From NCBI GenBank assembly GCA_001695595.3, contig MBPM02000005.1, positions 868,001 to 932,000 on the forward strand: DNA of 64,000 nucleotides. The letters are read 5' to 3'. Positions within the stretch are counted from its first letter, which is position 1; each line of letters starts with the position of its first letter. The position numbers and the translations under genes were made by a program. The notes beneath the pieces are model-generated. The model made no database searches. It worked only from the letters and a program-made list of their open reading frames with translations, and had not been told where the DNA came from. Shown one piece after another: positions 43,541-56,097 of the stretch. This DNA comes from Plasmopara viticola. Lineage: Eukaryota; Oomycota; Peronosporomycetes; Peronosporales; Peronosporaceae.

Positions 43541-46500
43541 TTATCGGACCAATGAGACTTAGGTAGTGACGAAGCCTGTCAGTAAAACGCGAATAACGTT
43601 AATGGCTAAGCTTCCATAAAAAGGCCACAGAATGACTCATCACCAAGAGGCACTTTACAAAATTTAAAAAGTCCTTTGTAGGCACTGATCGTGGGCTCAA
43701 GCGATCCGGAAAAATCGCTTAGTGTAGTCTATGACGCACTGAGCTTATACCATCGCAGCACACTGCTACAAATGGACGACGACAAGGGGCGACATCGAGT
43801 GATAAATTGTAAATTTGGCAGCTCAAGACTGTCAAGAAGAGCGAATTGTTCATAATAAAGAGCGCTTTGCAACGAAGTATGATCTTGTCAAAGCCCCAAT
43901 ATAACAAAGTGGACTTTCAGTCATTCGTGATATTTACCAATCATACGTCACTACGTAGTGCGACAAAGTTGCCTGGTCTCTTGCAGAAAACGCCTCCCTT
44001 TTTTGTGGAGTGCAATGTTAAGGTAATGTTTAAGAGAGGAAGACACAATGCTCTGCCTTCCTAGAATTGGTCAACTGGTGACTATTCAATTTGCTATTAG
44101 CGATAACCCACTTGCCATTTTGCTTTTTGACATATATTTCAGCGCTTATCGGTGAAAGTTTTGCACAAATAATTTTTCAGCGACGTCACCACAATCCTTT
44201 GGTAAAAGCACTGCCATGTCATGCAATGCATGACTCCTGAGATTAAAGCAAATTATGAACTGTGCCTGTATAAGTTATTACACTGAAGGCGGATCTCGCG
44301 AGACCACAATCTAATTCTATTGACCTTCGGTACGATGCACAAGACATTTTATAGACCACTTTTTCCATTATTAATGAGAAGTTAATCGCTTTTTCAAGCT
44401 GGAAGAAATTTATCGACTATAATGTTGGCTTTTCAAGGCTCTATAGGCTATGCTATGGGCACGAAGGTGGCTCAGGTAAAACTTCTACCTTATATTCGTC
44501 CGAGAATAGCTGCTCAATTAGTGCTATGCATCCTTGTCTTCTCGTTGACACGACAAGCGATCTCAATGTGGCTTATTCGTGTCGACATGGTTACATTGCC
44601 GTCTGCATTACCGTCTTGGAAGACGTCTTCTCATTTAAGTCGCCACTCAGTAAAAACATGCGCCGCTTCATGTGAATCAAAAAGGCGGTACTACAGATGC
44701 CTCGGTACCTGGCTGACTACGTCACGCCGGACGTACACCGAAAGCGGAAAGGAACGAGCATTGATCGGTTGATTAGGTGACACTCTATGTGCATCGTACT
44801 GCATCTTGTACGTTAAAAATACATCGTGCACGTGGTCAGGGCCGCGTTCTTGATGCTCCGGCCTAATGCGTTGAAGGATACTCACGACGAGTGCTCCTTT
44901 GCGAATTGACCACAGTAAGCCATACACTACATTGCCCCAAAAAACGTTGCTCGTTACAATTGTGATAGCGTGCAGCTTCCGAAGGACCTCGCCCAAATTA
45001 AAACCAAATATGTCACCCATTGCATGCAGCAATTGCTTTGTGTTACTAGCACCGCCCATTTGTTTACGTGTAATTTAAATCACACTATTAAAGCCTTACC
45101 CATACAACGTTGGTATAGCCAGTAAGGCATGCAGTGAAAGCTGCTTCCCAAGAGTGCCTACCACCCAGTAGTTCACGTACCTATTCACGTTTTAGACACT
45201 TGTCCTAATTTCTACTTCCGACATTTCAACGCAAAGAACGCTGACCCATTTTATGGTCCAATGTCCGCGCTGATAGCGCTTCGACTTTTGGGCAAAGATC
45301 ATATCTCACATTGAGGTCCAAGCCTATACAGAGTTTGGCGCTGTCAAAGTCAAGGAGCCTCACACCCAAATCTAAGATGTAGTACTCATTTATATAAAGC
45401 TTTTTAGCCTTGGCCTTGTCGACCCTCGACGTTTCTTTGAGGCCTGACAGAACCTCAATCCATTCCAGTAGGGCTTTCTGTTTTATTGAACGTTGTTGTT
45501 ATCTCGCGACTTTTAGGCCATGGCGCATCGTCTTCTTCTCAATCTTGACGCGCTTGGCGCAAGGTACGCACCAAACGGTATTACTGCGAATGAAGCATCA
45601 GTGGATGATAATATCCCAACCCGCACCTTGGAGGCCTGTTATCCCAGCATCAGCATAGCTGGGACCGCCGACGAGATCTGACTCTACGAGTTTTCCCTTA
45701 TTGTTCTACATGTAAGACAAGCTTGGTATCTAATGGCACTTTCACGTCCTTTTCAAAAATGTCGGGTGCCTTAAAGTGGTCTGCGCCCGTGCAAAGTTCG
45801 TCATATGGAATGTGAAAGAAACTGCTGGCCATTCTAGCCTGCATAGTCCGTAATGCCTGTACAAATTCTTCTCGGGTTGCAAGGTGCACACGGTACGCAT
45901 ACTTGCTTGGCTAGAAGGCTTGCACCAACTGACGCCTCAGCTCATCCCAGAAGGATAGTTCCGCCTCACTTGAGGTATTACACAGATGAGTACACTTGCT
46001 CAATCTCCCACCAAGATTCAAGATGGCCAGAGATACTCCGCCCACAACTAGGCGGACATCATGGTCATTTTGATCTTCCTGACAGACATTTTTATCACGT
46101 CCCTTCAAACTTTCTACGCTCACAGTGAGTGACTTTGGTCGAGGCATCTACCTTGAACACCGGCGTCATTGACCCATACGAATTCGCCATCATCATTCAA
46201 AGGTTCATCGGTGCGCTTCTATAACCCAGAGCGCATTCAGACGCGTACTCATTGTGTGACGAAATGTTGCATTCCCTTGGGGCCTTGCAAGCCTGTCAGC
46301 TTATTTAGCCTTTCTTACATTCGCTGAGATAAATCGTGCTTGCAAGTCGCTTACTAATAGTATGGAAGGTTTTAGCTAGCCATGGTCTGTTCTTGTCGGC
46401 CGGGCGCTGAGCAAATATATTTGAAGCTTCACTGCCAAAGTAAGCATGGCAGGTGCTGAGGCTTACATCATATGCATACCGACGCTACATTGTCACTGCT

Positions 46501-49048
46501 CGTTTAGCAACAAGCATGAGAGTATATTGTTATATCCTCAGAGAGGATCGGATGACAGTTCTCACGTGTAAACCAATTTCAAGTGATACCGGGTACTTCC
46601 TGGTGTTGTGGGGGCGCCCCTACTATATGCTAAGAGAAAGAGTTTATCTAAGTTTCCAGCCATCACTCCATACTTAAAGCCGATACGACTCGCATATTCA
46701 CCTGACTCCAGAATTTCATAACAACTTATTACCAGCGACAAAGCGGTAAAAAGCGAATGTTCTCCAAGCGTAGTAACTCGAACGAATATACATCAAGTAG
46801 ACCCTGTAGTGCTTTTTTGTCAGCTTATCCAGTCCTCAGCACATTAACGGTCAAAACTTAGTATCACCACCACCGGTCAAGTACGTTCCTAGACGCTTTT
46901 TTCAACGATGTATGTGCGCACATTTGTGCACTCACCAATACAGCTTGGTCAATTGCTTAATCCCTCTACACAGTTTACCTAGCCACACTATAGCTCTACT
47001 AATTCCGGTAGACTCAAAACTTGAGGTTCCAAAAAAAGGCATAAAAAGCGCTTTTATGACCAATGCCCAGTAAAGTTACATATCTTTTTTAGACCTAATG
47101 TTAATCCGGACCCACGTATTTCTCGTCCACAAAGAGCCTTGTGTGTACAATAACATGGGCCGCTGGCTTACTTGCGACTTGCGATAATTTAGACTCCTTG
47201 CACGTATCACATGTATATCAAAATATTTACACTTTCGCTAGTCTTCAATGTGATGAACTTTCTCCAGACCAAATTATTACGACGTGAGAAGCCAAAGTTT
47301 TGCTAATTGGGACTTTTGTCAAAGCACAGATATATTTGACCACGATAAGTATGCCTTAATTTAGTGCTTTCCGTCTCCTAAAACGTGCTCCATAGAAAAA
47401 ATGCGAGTTCCAAGATTTAAAATAACCAATTTGCATAAATGGCACTCGCGTACGCTGCCGACTTCAAAGGTCTTCGTATAATCACACGACACAATGGCGT
47501 TGTCAAGCCGGAAAAAAGTGGAAAATACAAACTTTGGCGCGAGACCGTTTACGCCATACAATTGAGACTTAAAGCGTCGAAGTAGAGTCAAGGGATCGAA
47601 AAGTGTGGCTCTTCAGCGAACAGCACAAATCCATTCAGTCCAGCAATTTATCACAATCAAGAGCACGGTTGACGCGTGTGTACATTAAATTGTCGAGACG
47701 CTCGATATCTAGAAGCCTGCAAATCGGTTTCTTGTAAGGATCAAGTGCTATGCTGACCCGAAAGTGCGCTTCTATACTCAATCACGTGAAGATCTCAACA
47801 CCCTCACAATTCGTGTTCATATGAAAGCTGTAGATCAATGACAACGCTTACCTGGTGCAAATAAAGCGCGTACCCTTTACAAAACGTGTAAATTCCGTCC
47901 CTTTTCGCATGTATTGCTCCTTGATGTGTGACTCAACACAGAGTTGTTGCAAGATCTTTGCCAATTCGACTACTTTTCTGCAAGTTTGTACAAGTTCTCG
48001 CAAGAATAGCGTGCAACGCAACGTTTTGTTAGTGTCCAGCAAAAGAACCGTTTGATTTAGAGCAGTTTCTTTCGTGTCAGTTAATGGAAAAACTATTTAT
48101 GTCAAGAGTCCAACCTGATTTGAGCCAAATGTTATGGATTTTCCCTTTTATAGAGCTATTGTTTTCTATGGATAAGGAAACTTATAACTACAACTATGTT
48201 TTTAGAATAAACTAAATTTAATGGTTATGAAAAGGCAGAGCTCGCATGAATTAGTAGCGCGGTGACTTCGCGTCGAGGATTCATCAATTCGTCCTTACGA
48301 CTGCATTTGCGAGTTTGTGACGCGTTGATGATTTGATGGATCGAATAAATCGTGAAGTCATGCAAAGACCAAGTAGTTGTGGCATTATACCGAGACACCG
48401 AAGAGACGAAATGCAAATGCTAGCAGCATTACCACAGACATTAAGTGAGGTTTACTTATAAAAATATTTTTTTTCCGGATTATGACCAACTAGCAGACTG
48501 AATTAGTGCTTGCTTCAATATCGTAAGAACATTTTTGAGTACTTCACGCATAGTATCACGTATATAGGAACAAATATTAGTATTCGGCGCTCAGTTGTGT
48601 AAAAGAACCCGAGTCAGTTCCACGCTATGTTTAACTGTGGCTTGTAAACTAGCTTCAAATATAATTATCAAATCAAAGAACGAATTGTATGAAATAGTAA
48701 CTCCAAAGATTACAAGATTCCTCTTATCGTGATGACTAAGTAGCACGGTTGTTTTATTTCCAAGGAAAGGCTGGATTCGTCATGGACTGTCCTTCTCAAA
48801 GTTGCTGTTCTCAGAAAGTGTTGCTGCCTAACTGGCGCCAACTTAGTGTCTTATTCCTCGAGTCAGTATGCTCTGTCATTTCCTCGTCAACTGAAAGTTT
48901 GTTCGTTTTCAAGAATCTCAAGATGCCAGCAGTAGTCAAACAACTCCGATTAGTAATGTATTAGGGCCAGAGGTCTAGTTTTGGTCTCTATCGTCAAGTG
49001 ATCCCATTATTAATTCTACCCTATCATTCAGATCAGTTCAAACACGCC

Positions 49049-49546
49049 ATGGTAGCCATCCCTCAGTTTTCCCTCGCCCTTGTGCTCGGCTTTGCCAATG
49101 TTTCCGGTGCTTTAAACCTTCGTATCGACCTAAGTGAAGATTTGATGATGCAATCGAGCAATTTGCTAGACCAGATCAACCAAATGCGCCTTGAGCACGG
49201 ACTCGAAACTCTTTGTTCCAACAAGAAGCTTCAAGTTGCCGCAGAGCGTCACGTTATTGACCAATCCAAGTCAGATTTTATGTCGGACACTGGTACCGAC
49301 AACTCCAACCCAGAGCAGCGCGTAACTGCGATCGAATTTGAGCCACAAAGCGTGGCGGAGAATATTGATGCGGGGAATGAAAACGCAAGTGCAGTGGCAG
49401 ATTGGTGGATGAAAGGACCCAATCGGGATGTGATCCTTGGTGAGTACACCATGGTTGGCACTGCGTACATGTTCAATCGAAACACATACAACAAGCACTA
49501 CTGGGTACAGGTATACGCCACGGGCAGCGCTGAACACTGCGACTAG
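49049..49546 (+). CDS. Secreted CAP/SCP (PR-1-like) protein
   Basis: 165 residues from the Met at 49049. An in-frame ATG 17 codons upstream (48998) would bury the signal peptide and is less likely. Residues 1 to about 21 are a hydrophobic signal peptide ending in SGA. The CAP domain follows: LLDQINQMRLEHGLETLCSN (first helix), AENI in the centre, AVADWWMKGP, and a HYWVQVYATG strand near the C-terminus that corresponds to a CAP signature. CAP proteins are extracellular; several bind sterols or lipids, and oomycetes encode many. Whether this one acts in host interaction or wall biology cannot be said. No intron is needed. Confidence 0.85.
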   Translation: MVAIPQFSLALVLGFANVSGALNLRIDLSEDLMMQSSNLLDQINQMRLEHGLETLCSNKKLQVAAERHVIDQSKSDFMSDTGTDNSNPEQRVTAIEFEPQSVAENIDAGNENASAVADWWMKGPNRDVILGEYTMVGTAYMFNRNTYNKHYWVQVYATGSAEHCD

Positions 49547-49828
49547 GATTACTACAGACACAACGCTCGATTGAAGAGGTTCCGACTAAGCGAAAATGTT
49601 ATTAATGTATATAAAACAAGAGATACAGCTCTAAAATATGATATTACCGTAATAGATCTAGACAGATTATAGACAATAAAAGAGCAAAACGACAATATCA
49701 AGTAAGACCTATTGAATAAATCTCAAACATAAGCGACGAGATATTATTATATTTTGGAAAATATAAGTTCCGATAGACGCTTGTGCATAACATAAAAGAA
49801 TGCGATCTTTGAAGCAATAAGCTCGACA

Positions 49829-52800
49829 ATGAGGCGCCTTTGCGGTCTAGTGACTGCTGTACTCGCAGTCACAGTGACTGAACCGACACTACCTATCGGT
49901 AATACGAACATTCCTCCATCAATTCAGCCATTTTCCTGATCTATTGTTTGGTAGGCCAATGCATTGCACATGATTCTCATGGAGTAAATGTATCATTTCA
50001 TTGTCAATTCGCTGCGTTTGGCGCTTACATGTCCGAAACGAGCAAACGAATTCAACTCGTGCTAGCGCCTGATACTCAAATGTTCGGATGTGCACCATTC
50101 TCGGACCACGAACGTATGAAAATAAACAATACCGCGGTAATTGTACGTCGCGGCGAGTGCTCGTTCCAGCGAAAATTGAATCATGTGGCTGCTACGGGTG
50201 CAAATATAATGATACTTGTCAATGCAAACGACCGTCTAGTCGCTCTCAGTAGCCTTGAATACGAGCAATCGAGCTCTGCTGCCATGTCGATAGCACAAAA
50301 CGATGGAAATGCTCTCATTGTAAGGATACAAAAGGGTAAACAAGTCGAGCTCACGATAGAACCCATGAGTCTACTAACGCAAGCGCGTGCGCGTCTTCAG
50401 TATCTAAAGGATATCAATGCCCCTGTCGTCTTCTTTAAAGAGTTTTATGATATTGTACCACAACTTGAGACAGTCGTTGGCACACTCGACAAACTCTTGT
50501 CAACTACAGTGGCAACCGACTTCAAAGTCCGAGGTGTTGTTCAAAAGCTGAAAATGACCGAGCTATTGGACCTGTGTCGATTCAGTGCACAATATCTTGC
50601 AAAGTGGCACTTTGCTAGTGAGGCAACTCTGTATGCTACGATCACGGCTGCAGTTTTGCACATCCAGCTCTACGATAGGGACAGAGAGCACTTGAGGACC
50701 AAAGATCACTCTATCGTGCAAACTGCATCGTTAAGATTGATGGAAGCAGGATACTATGCTTCCAGTGCCTCGTTACTTCGACGACTAGTAGCACACTCTG
50801 ATACTCGGGCTCACAAGTGTTTATTATCCTTTTTAGGATTTTTACAAGGAGATGTAGTAACAAGTTTATCAGATGCAACAATTTGCCAAACTGTGAAATT
50901 AAATTCAGCAATGACAAGTTTAAAGGTAGCGCAAAGCGCATTTAATCGACTGATCAAGTTTAAGAGATCACGTCAGGATGAAAAGTGTTTGGGGCTTCTG
51001 ACAAGCAGAGGAAATGCTACTCAACCAGCCTTGACGTGTTGTTCTATGGAATACCGACCGCATTTAAATCCGAAATCTCGAGTGCGCCACTTCAGTAGTG
51101 CGTTTACAAGAGAACTGTTCGACACTCTCATCTTGATGGGAGTTTTCTTGGACGAAGTTGGTTCGTTCACTCCGTCGCTTTCTTTTTTTGAGCATGCAGC
51201 GCGTCTTTGCCCAGGTGATCAAACCACGCTCAAGGTACGAACTACTCGCACATTCTAAACCTTTTAATTGAAAGGGACTTGCACGTGGATGTAGCTTCGA
51301 CAATTAATAGCAATTCCAATAATTTTCTCGTCTCAAAAAGAAATGAATCGATTTTTGACCGAGTTGGAGACGAAAATTGCCATTTTTACTCACAATTTCC
51401 AGCGGGAGCATCATCAAGACATAGCGGTTTCACCACTTGGACATGCAGCAGTATGGAGCCCTTCCATGTTGTCAAAGACGAAGTTGTATACACGGCCCGA
51501 ACATGCAGCGTATCTTGAGTACACCATTACGCCTCCCACTATGTTTATTGGTTACCAGGTACGAATCAAATCCACTTTAAATCGTTTGAATTCAAACGTT
51601 AGCTCGTGCACAGGGGACCGATGTTCGGTCGTTACAGAGCGCTATTTACAAGCTCCGCTCGGTCGTCTTTCCGAGTCTTTCATCTCCGTTTTCGCAACAG
51701 AATCAGCTTGTGGACTCGAATGCTACGTCCAAGCGACGAGTAGGCTTTATCTCTTCCTGGTTCCGAGCTCATTCAGTAGGCAAGTTGTTGCTTGGCGTCG
51801 TTCAAAACTTGGATCGACGCAACCTCCATGTTAGCATTTACCATTGCGTACACTTTCTGTACGATGCAGATGACGTCACTGTAGCGTTTAAACGTACAGC
51901 CGATGAGTTTGTCGAACTACCTCATCGTCACGAGATGGCGGTGCAATTGCTTCGCGAGGCACAGCTGGAGATTGCAATCTTTCCTGAATTGGGCATGGAT
52001 GAGTGGACACTCTTGTTATCGCATCAGCGCGTGGCTCCCATCCAATGTGTCTTCTGGGGACACCCAATTACAACCGGTAACCCGCACATCGACTACTTTA
52101 TATCTTCCGAGCACTTTGTTCCGCCAGATTTTGACAAACCAATCGAAGAAATTGTTAGCAACCAATTATCAGGTTACCGACGGTCAGCATTCTCAGAGCA
52201 CATCGTCCTGTTTCGTGGCCTCAGCACGGTCTTCACAGAGCCAAAAGCACTTACGACTAAAGCGAAAGCGATCACCCGCTCACAATTGCATCTTCCTCCG
52301 AATCGTAGACTTTACATGTGTCTTCAAGTGAGTACATTTTTTTTTAAAACTGTACGACCAGCTGCCATTATTATTGTATTGGTGTGCAGACGCTCATGAA
52401 GTTTCATCCAGCTTTCGATGAAGCTTTGAATGGAATTTTACTTCGTGATGACAAAGCCACAATTGTCTTGTTAGCATCTGAGACGCAATTCGTCTGGATG
52501 GAGCAGCTGCGCCGCCGATTTCGGCAGCATTTTGGCCAGGTGCGATGATTGCTGCTACTTTGGTATTGTTGTGGATTTTCAAAGTATTCAATATTTTCGT
52601 GATTGTTGGATAAAGAACCACCGGCGCGTGTTGTTCCTGCCTACATTACCGTTTGAAGAGTTTCAAGCATTATTGACTCACGCTGACGTTGTGCTAGACC
52701 CGTTTCCATTCGGAGGTGGCGTCTCGACGCTGGATGCATTACATTTGGGCATGTAAGGAATTATTGAATATTTTCAACAATAAAAATTGATAGGGCACTA

Positions 52801-53054
52801 TACTATCTAGACCTGTGGTAACGCTACCAGCTGCCCAAAGTGTCGTCAATCTTGCAGCTGGTTTCTTACGCTACATGAACGCCTCGGATTGTATTGCGCA
52901 TTCGCTGGACGAATACATTCAGCTCGCAGTACGCATTGCGATGGAGCACGAAGACATCCGAAAGAGATTATTGTCGCATCGCCGTGATATTTTTCGAGAT
53001 ACTAGTACTATCGCAGACTGGAACACGTTTTTAACGACCGTCACGTCGATATGA
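49829..53054 (+). CDS. Signal peptide + PA domain + GT41 (OGT/SPINDLY-like) glycosyltransferase, seven exons
   Basis: Model exons: 49829-49898, 49955-51234, 51295-51558, 51614-52327, 52390-52539, 52616-52752, 52811-53054 (952 residues, introns 55-76 bp, GT/AG, frame kept throughout). Exon 1 encodes a hydrophobic leader. Residues about 25-135 resemble a protease-associated domain (VRRGECSFQRKLNHVAATGA, then LVNAND). A helical, TPR-like middle ends in ARLCPGDQTTL. The C-terminal half is GT41-like: RRVGFISSWFRAHSVGKLLL (about 575), FWGHPITTGNPHIDYFISS, and DPFPFGGGVSTLDALHLG (about 855-871) followed by PVVTLPA. Family members move a sugar from a nucleotide sugar to Ser/Thr. Intron 2 is the least certain; an alternative is 51215-51340. 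The gene converges on the hydrolase gene, whose stop is 48 bp away. Confidence 0.82.
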
Positions 53055-53102
53055 TACGTGAATACAATAAAGTATTAGTTGATACTATTATTGTGATTGT
53101 AC

Positions 53103-55664
53103 TTATGTCGTGGAATTTAAAAAGCCTACATGCCGCAAAAAGCCAATAAGTGCCTGCTTCTCCGTCTCGTCGTAGTTTTTATTGTGACCACAGTGCAGTG
53201 GCAGTAAGCAGCCAAGCTTTTTATTGTCCGACTGGATCACCAACGGCATCGTCTTGTTCTGCTCTGCCTTCTTGTCGCTCAAAACGGCTTCCGGCTCCTT
53301 CGTTTTACTACTATCTATATGACGCCATCGCTGCTCCAATGCGTCATTGAAATATTCCATCATAAGCACGACGTAGCCAACATCGTAATCAAACTTTAAA
53401 GGCGGATACTGCTCAATCAGTTGCTGCACCATCCCACGCGCTTCTGCGATTGTAATTGGCACAATAACAATGCCATTCCGGTCAAAAGGCTCGACAGAGC
53501 ACACAGTTCGGCGGTCAGGAGCAACGCAAGCACCCCACGCTAGTAATGACGCAGTCCATGCGCGGATTTTATCATAACCTCCGTCCTCTGCAGCTTGCAG
53601 CAGTACTTGGCCACAATATCCGTCCAGACGCGCCAGCAGCATCCAGACAATGGCCACTACTTCTTCTGGAAAAGCTGCCGTGACTGGACCTTCCAGCTCC
53701 GTCGAGAGCATCGACTGGTGCTCTTGCTCGTCCTCATTGCCAGTCCCTAAATCCGATTCCTGCATCGTGATTAACACGTGCCTCGGTGTAGTCGCTTTCT
53801 GATCAACGTCTTCACCATTTTTACCGTGATCTTCGGATTGTCCCGAATCGCGACGTGATGTGTACGCGAACGCACGTCTTCCAATCGATAAAACTGCATC
53901 GCTAAAGCGAGCAGCCATCGTCTCATTCAATGGTTTGCCAGCTTGCGGATGACTCGCGGCTTCACTAACGCGACGGCTACTACGAGCACCACACCGCGAT
54001 CGAAGTCTTTGGACAATGGTAGTGGAGGAAACAGAAGCAGGCGAGCCGTCCGTTTTTCGTTGTCGAGGCAACGTACACATTTGATCCTGTAACTCAAGAC
54101 GCAACGCAACACCAGACTTCAGTGACGCTCCGTCTAGAATGATTTCGTCGCACGGATCGGAACACAAGAGCTTGGCACACGTTGCATCCAGATAATTCTG
54201 CACGTTATCCGTCTCCCACCGCATGACCCACTCGACAGCACGTCCTGCCCAACGTGCAATCATTCGTTCTGCAAGGGCCGGCAACGTGGCAAACGTCCGG
54301 TCTGCAATCAACACGTTGACATGTGGAGAGTGGCGAGCCAGATACGTGGCTACAAGACCACCAATCGATTCACCGTGGACAGCGATCCGCTGAAGGCCTC
54401 GTTCATTCTTGAGATATTCAACGATCGCGAGCCCATCGAGATTGTGCAAGCGAGGACTCGGCGAGCCTTTGCAACGTCCGTAGCCGCGGTAATTGTACAC
54501 AAGTACGTGACAATCTAACTCGGACGTGTAAAATTTGATCCAGTCCATCTGAAGATGGTGCAACTCGTACAAGCCACCGTTTGGATTGCACAGCATGATG
54601 ACGGGACGATGAACAGCGTCGCGTCCACTAGTAGCAGGTGGCATGAGCAAAGCATCCACTTGATGGTTTTGGTATCCACGAATCCAAACCTGCTCTGCTT
54701 TCTAGTACAATAAAGTCAACGTCAATCAGCGTCTCTAGGTCCTTAATCCTGAACAAGAAGTACGTACAAAGCGCACAGTCATGTCGGCACGAAGCATCTC
54801 GAGCGTCGCGATCGAATCGATTTTTCGACTCGAGTCACGGCACAATTCCTTGAGAATCCACGTCACCGTTCTCGTTGACGGCGCATCGCTTTGAGGTCGT
54901 CCAATCATTGCTATCCCAGTCTGTAGACGTCGTGTGGCCACTGCAAACTTCACCAAGGTAGGTGTTGCTTCTAGCGGTTTCACCTTTGCTGCAGCTTCCG
55001 CCGCTCGCGTCGCTGTATCGACCGTCGTTGCCCGTTTTAAGCCCGGTTTCGGCAAGCTTTGAAACAAATTCAGTCGGGAAGGTTCGAGAGTCTTACAAGT
55101 CCCTTCCATCTTGTCGTCGTCATGAAACATGGCCATTCTCTGCGTCTCGAACGCTTTTTCCGACGCACAAGTTAATTTTGCGCAGGCCGCAGTCAATTCC
55201 TGGGCATTTAGTTTGTCCACGTCACGTAAAATTCGCAATAATTTGACCCCATTGGTGCCTAATTGCTCCTTTTCTTCCATGAGTTCCAAGGCCTGCATGA
55301 CTGGCAGCATCAACGTCTCGAGTGCAAACGTAAAATTCTGATGAACCTGCAAAAAACGAAGTCGCGTGGGTTTATCCTTGGTGGTCGGGTCTAAAACATT
55401 CGCTAATTCCACGGCTGCTTCAATGAAAATCTGAAGTCGGCGTTTCGTTAATCGAGCAAAGTTGGCTTCACCCTCTCGAACCACAAGCTTTAGCTGCCCA
55501 GGATATGTCATGAGGGAAGCCACACGTCGAATGGTAAGGATAGTACCCATAAAGAGCAAGACGAGGAGACCAGGAAGTGTAAGTAGATAGGTTAATAGAC
55601 GCAAGAGCCCTCCGACGATCACGAACGCGGCGTTAGCGATCACAAACACGATGAGCACCGGCAT
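53103..55664 (-). CDS. Membrane-anchored alpha/beta hydrolase, two exons
   Basis: Exon 1 is 55664-54768 and exon 2 is 54701-53103, separated by a 66-bp intron (GTACGT...GTACTAG), giving 831 residues. Without the intron the locus looks like two genes, and the second would lack an ATG start at its N-terminus. Residues 1 to about 50 are strongly hydrophobic (one or two membrane segments). A helical region (50-300) precedes the hydrolase fold: oxyanion strand VIMLCNPNGG, YNYRGYGRCKGSPS, and nucleophile elbow GESIGG with Ser at about 411. Candidate acid and base are the Asp in SDPCDE and the His in HCGHN. A long low-complexity insert separates them. The YRGYG/GxSxG combination is like BEM46/ABHD-type serine hydrolases; the substrate (lipid or thioester) is unknown. 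Confidence 0.85.
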
Positions 55665-56097
55665 GGGATTCTACATCATCAAGCCAATGTGGTTTTAGAC
55701 ATAGCCGCTTCACGTTTAAGACAGAAAGTGAGCTCAATACCATCACAATTAGCCGCCAAGGATGCCAAAATTGATACGCCAGTGACGGTGCAGACTATAT
55801 AACGGCATTATTTAACAAGAAAAAGACGGCAAGCGATTGAAACACACGCTACCTCATTGTGCTCTTCACCACCTTCCTTCTGATCGTCCGCATCACCATG
55901 CGCGTGTCCACATTGACAGTCGCTAGGCGCGAGCATTGATTACACGCACGAGATGGTCGAGATTACTCGTGTTAATGGGCAGAAATAGAATTAAAATTGA
56001 AGCCCTAGTGAAAAATAGCTACACACACACTTGGTTATTTCCAGCGGGGTAGCGTATCAAAACGACTCCGTGAGACGCCATTGACGCCGCGACGGAA
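55665..56097. promoter_or_regulatory. 433-bp divergent intergenic region
   Basis: Separates the hydrolase start from the coiled-coil gene start. It contains a TATATAA-like string (55796-55802) and an (AC)-rich run (56023-56031). No other motif is claimed. Confidence 0.4.

Larger units (their letters stand above)
40066..49048. other. Gene-poor stretch of decayed retrotransposons
   Basis: No intact gene. It contains an LTR-like segment (40310-40719), a possible Gypsy pol tail (40837-41088, minus) and fragments at 42360-42480 and 43140-43540. A 122-codon minus-strand frame (44691-45059) has a hydrophobic segment but no recognisable domain. The rest, about 44-49 kb, shows only short frames. Confidence 0.6.

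Noticed and set aside
44691..45059. 122-codon minus-strand frame with a hydrophobic segment
   Set aside because: Vague resemblance to the 7182-7409 frame is too weak; surrounded by retroelement debris.
48749..48964. 71-codon frame upstream of the CAP gene
   Set aside because: Cys/Ser-rich but with no signal peptide or domain; likely chance.
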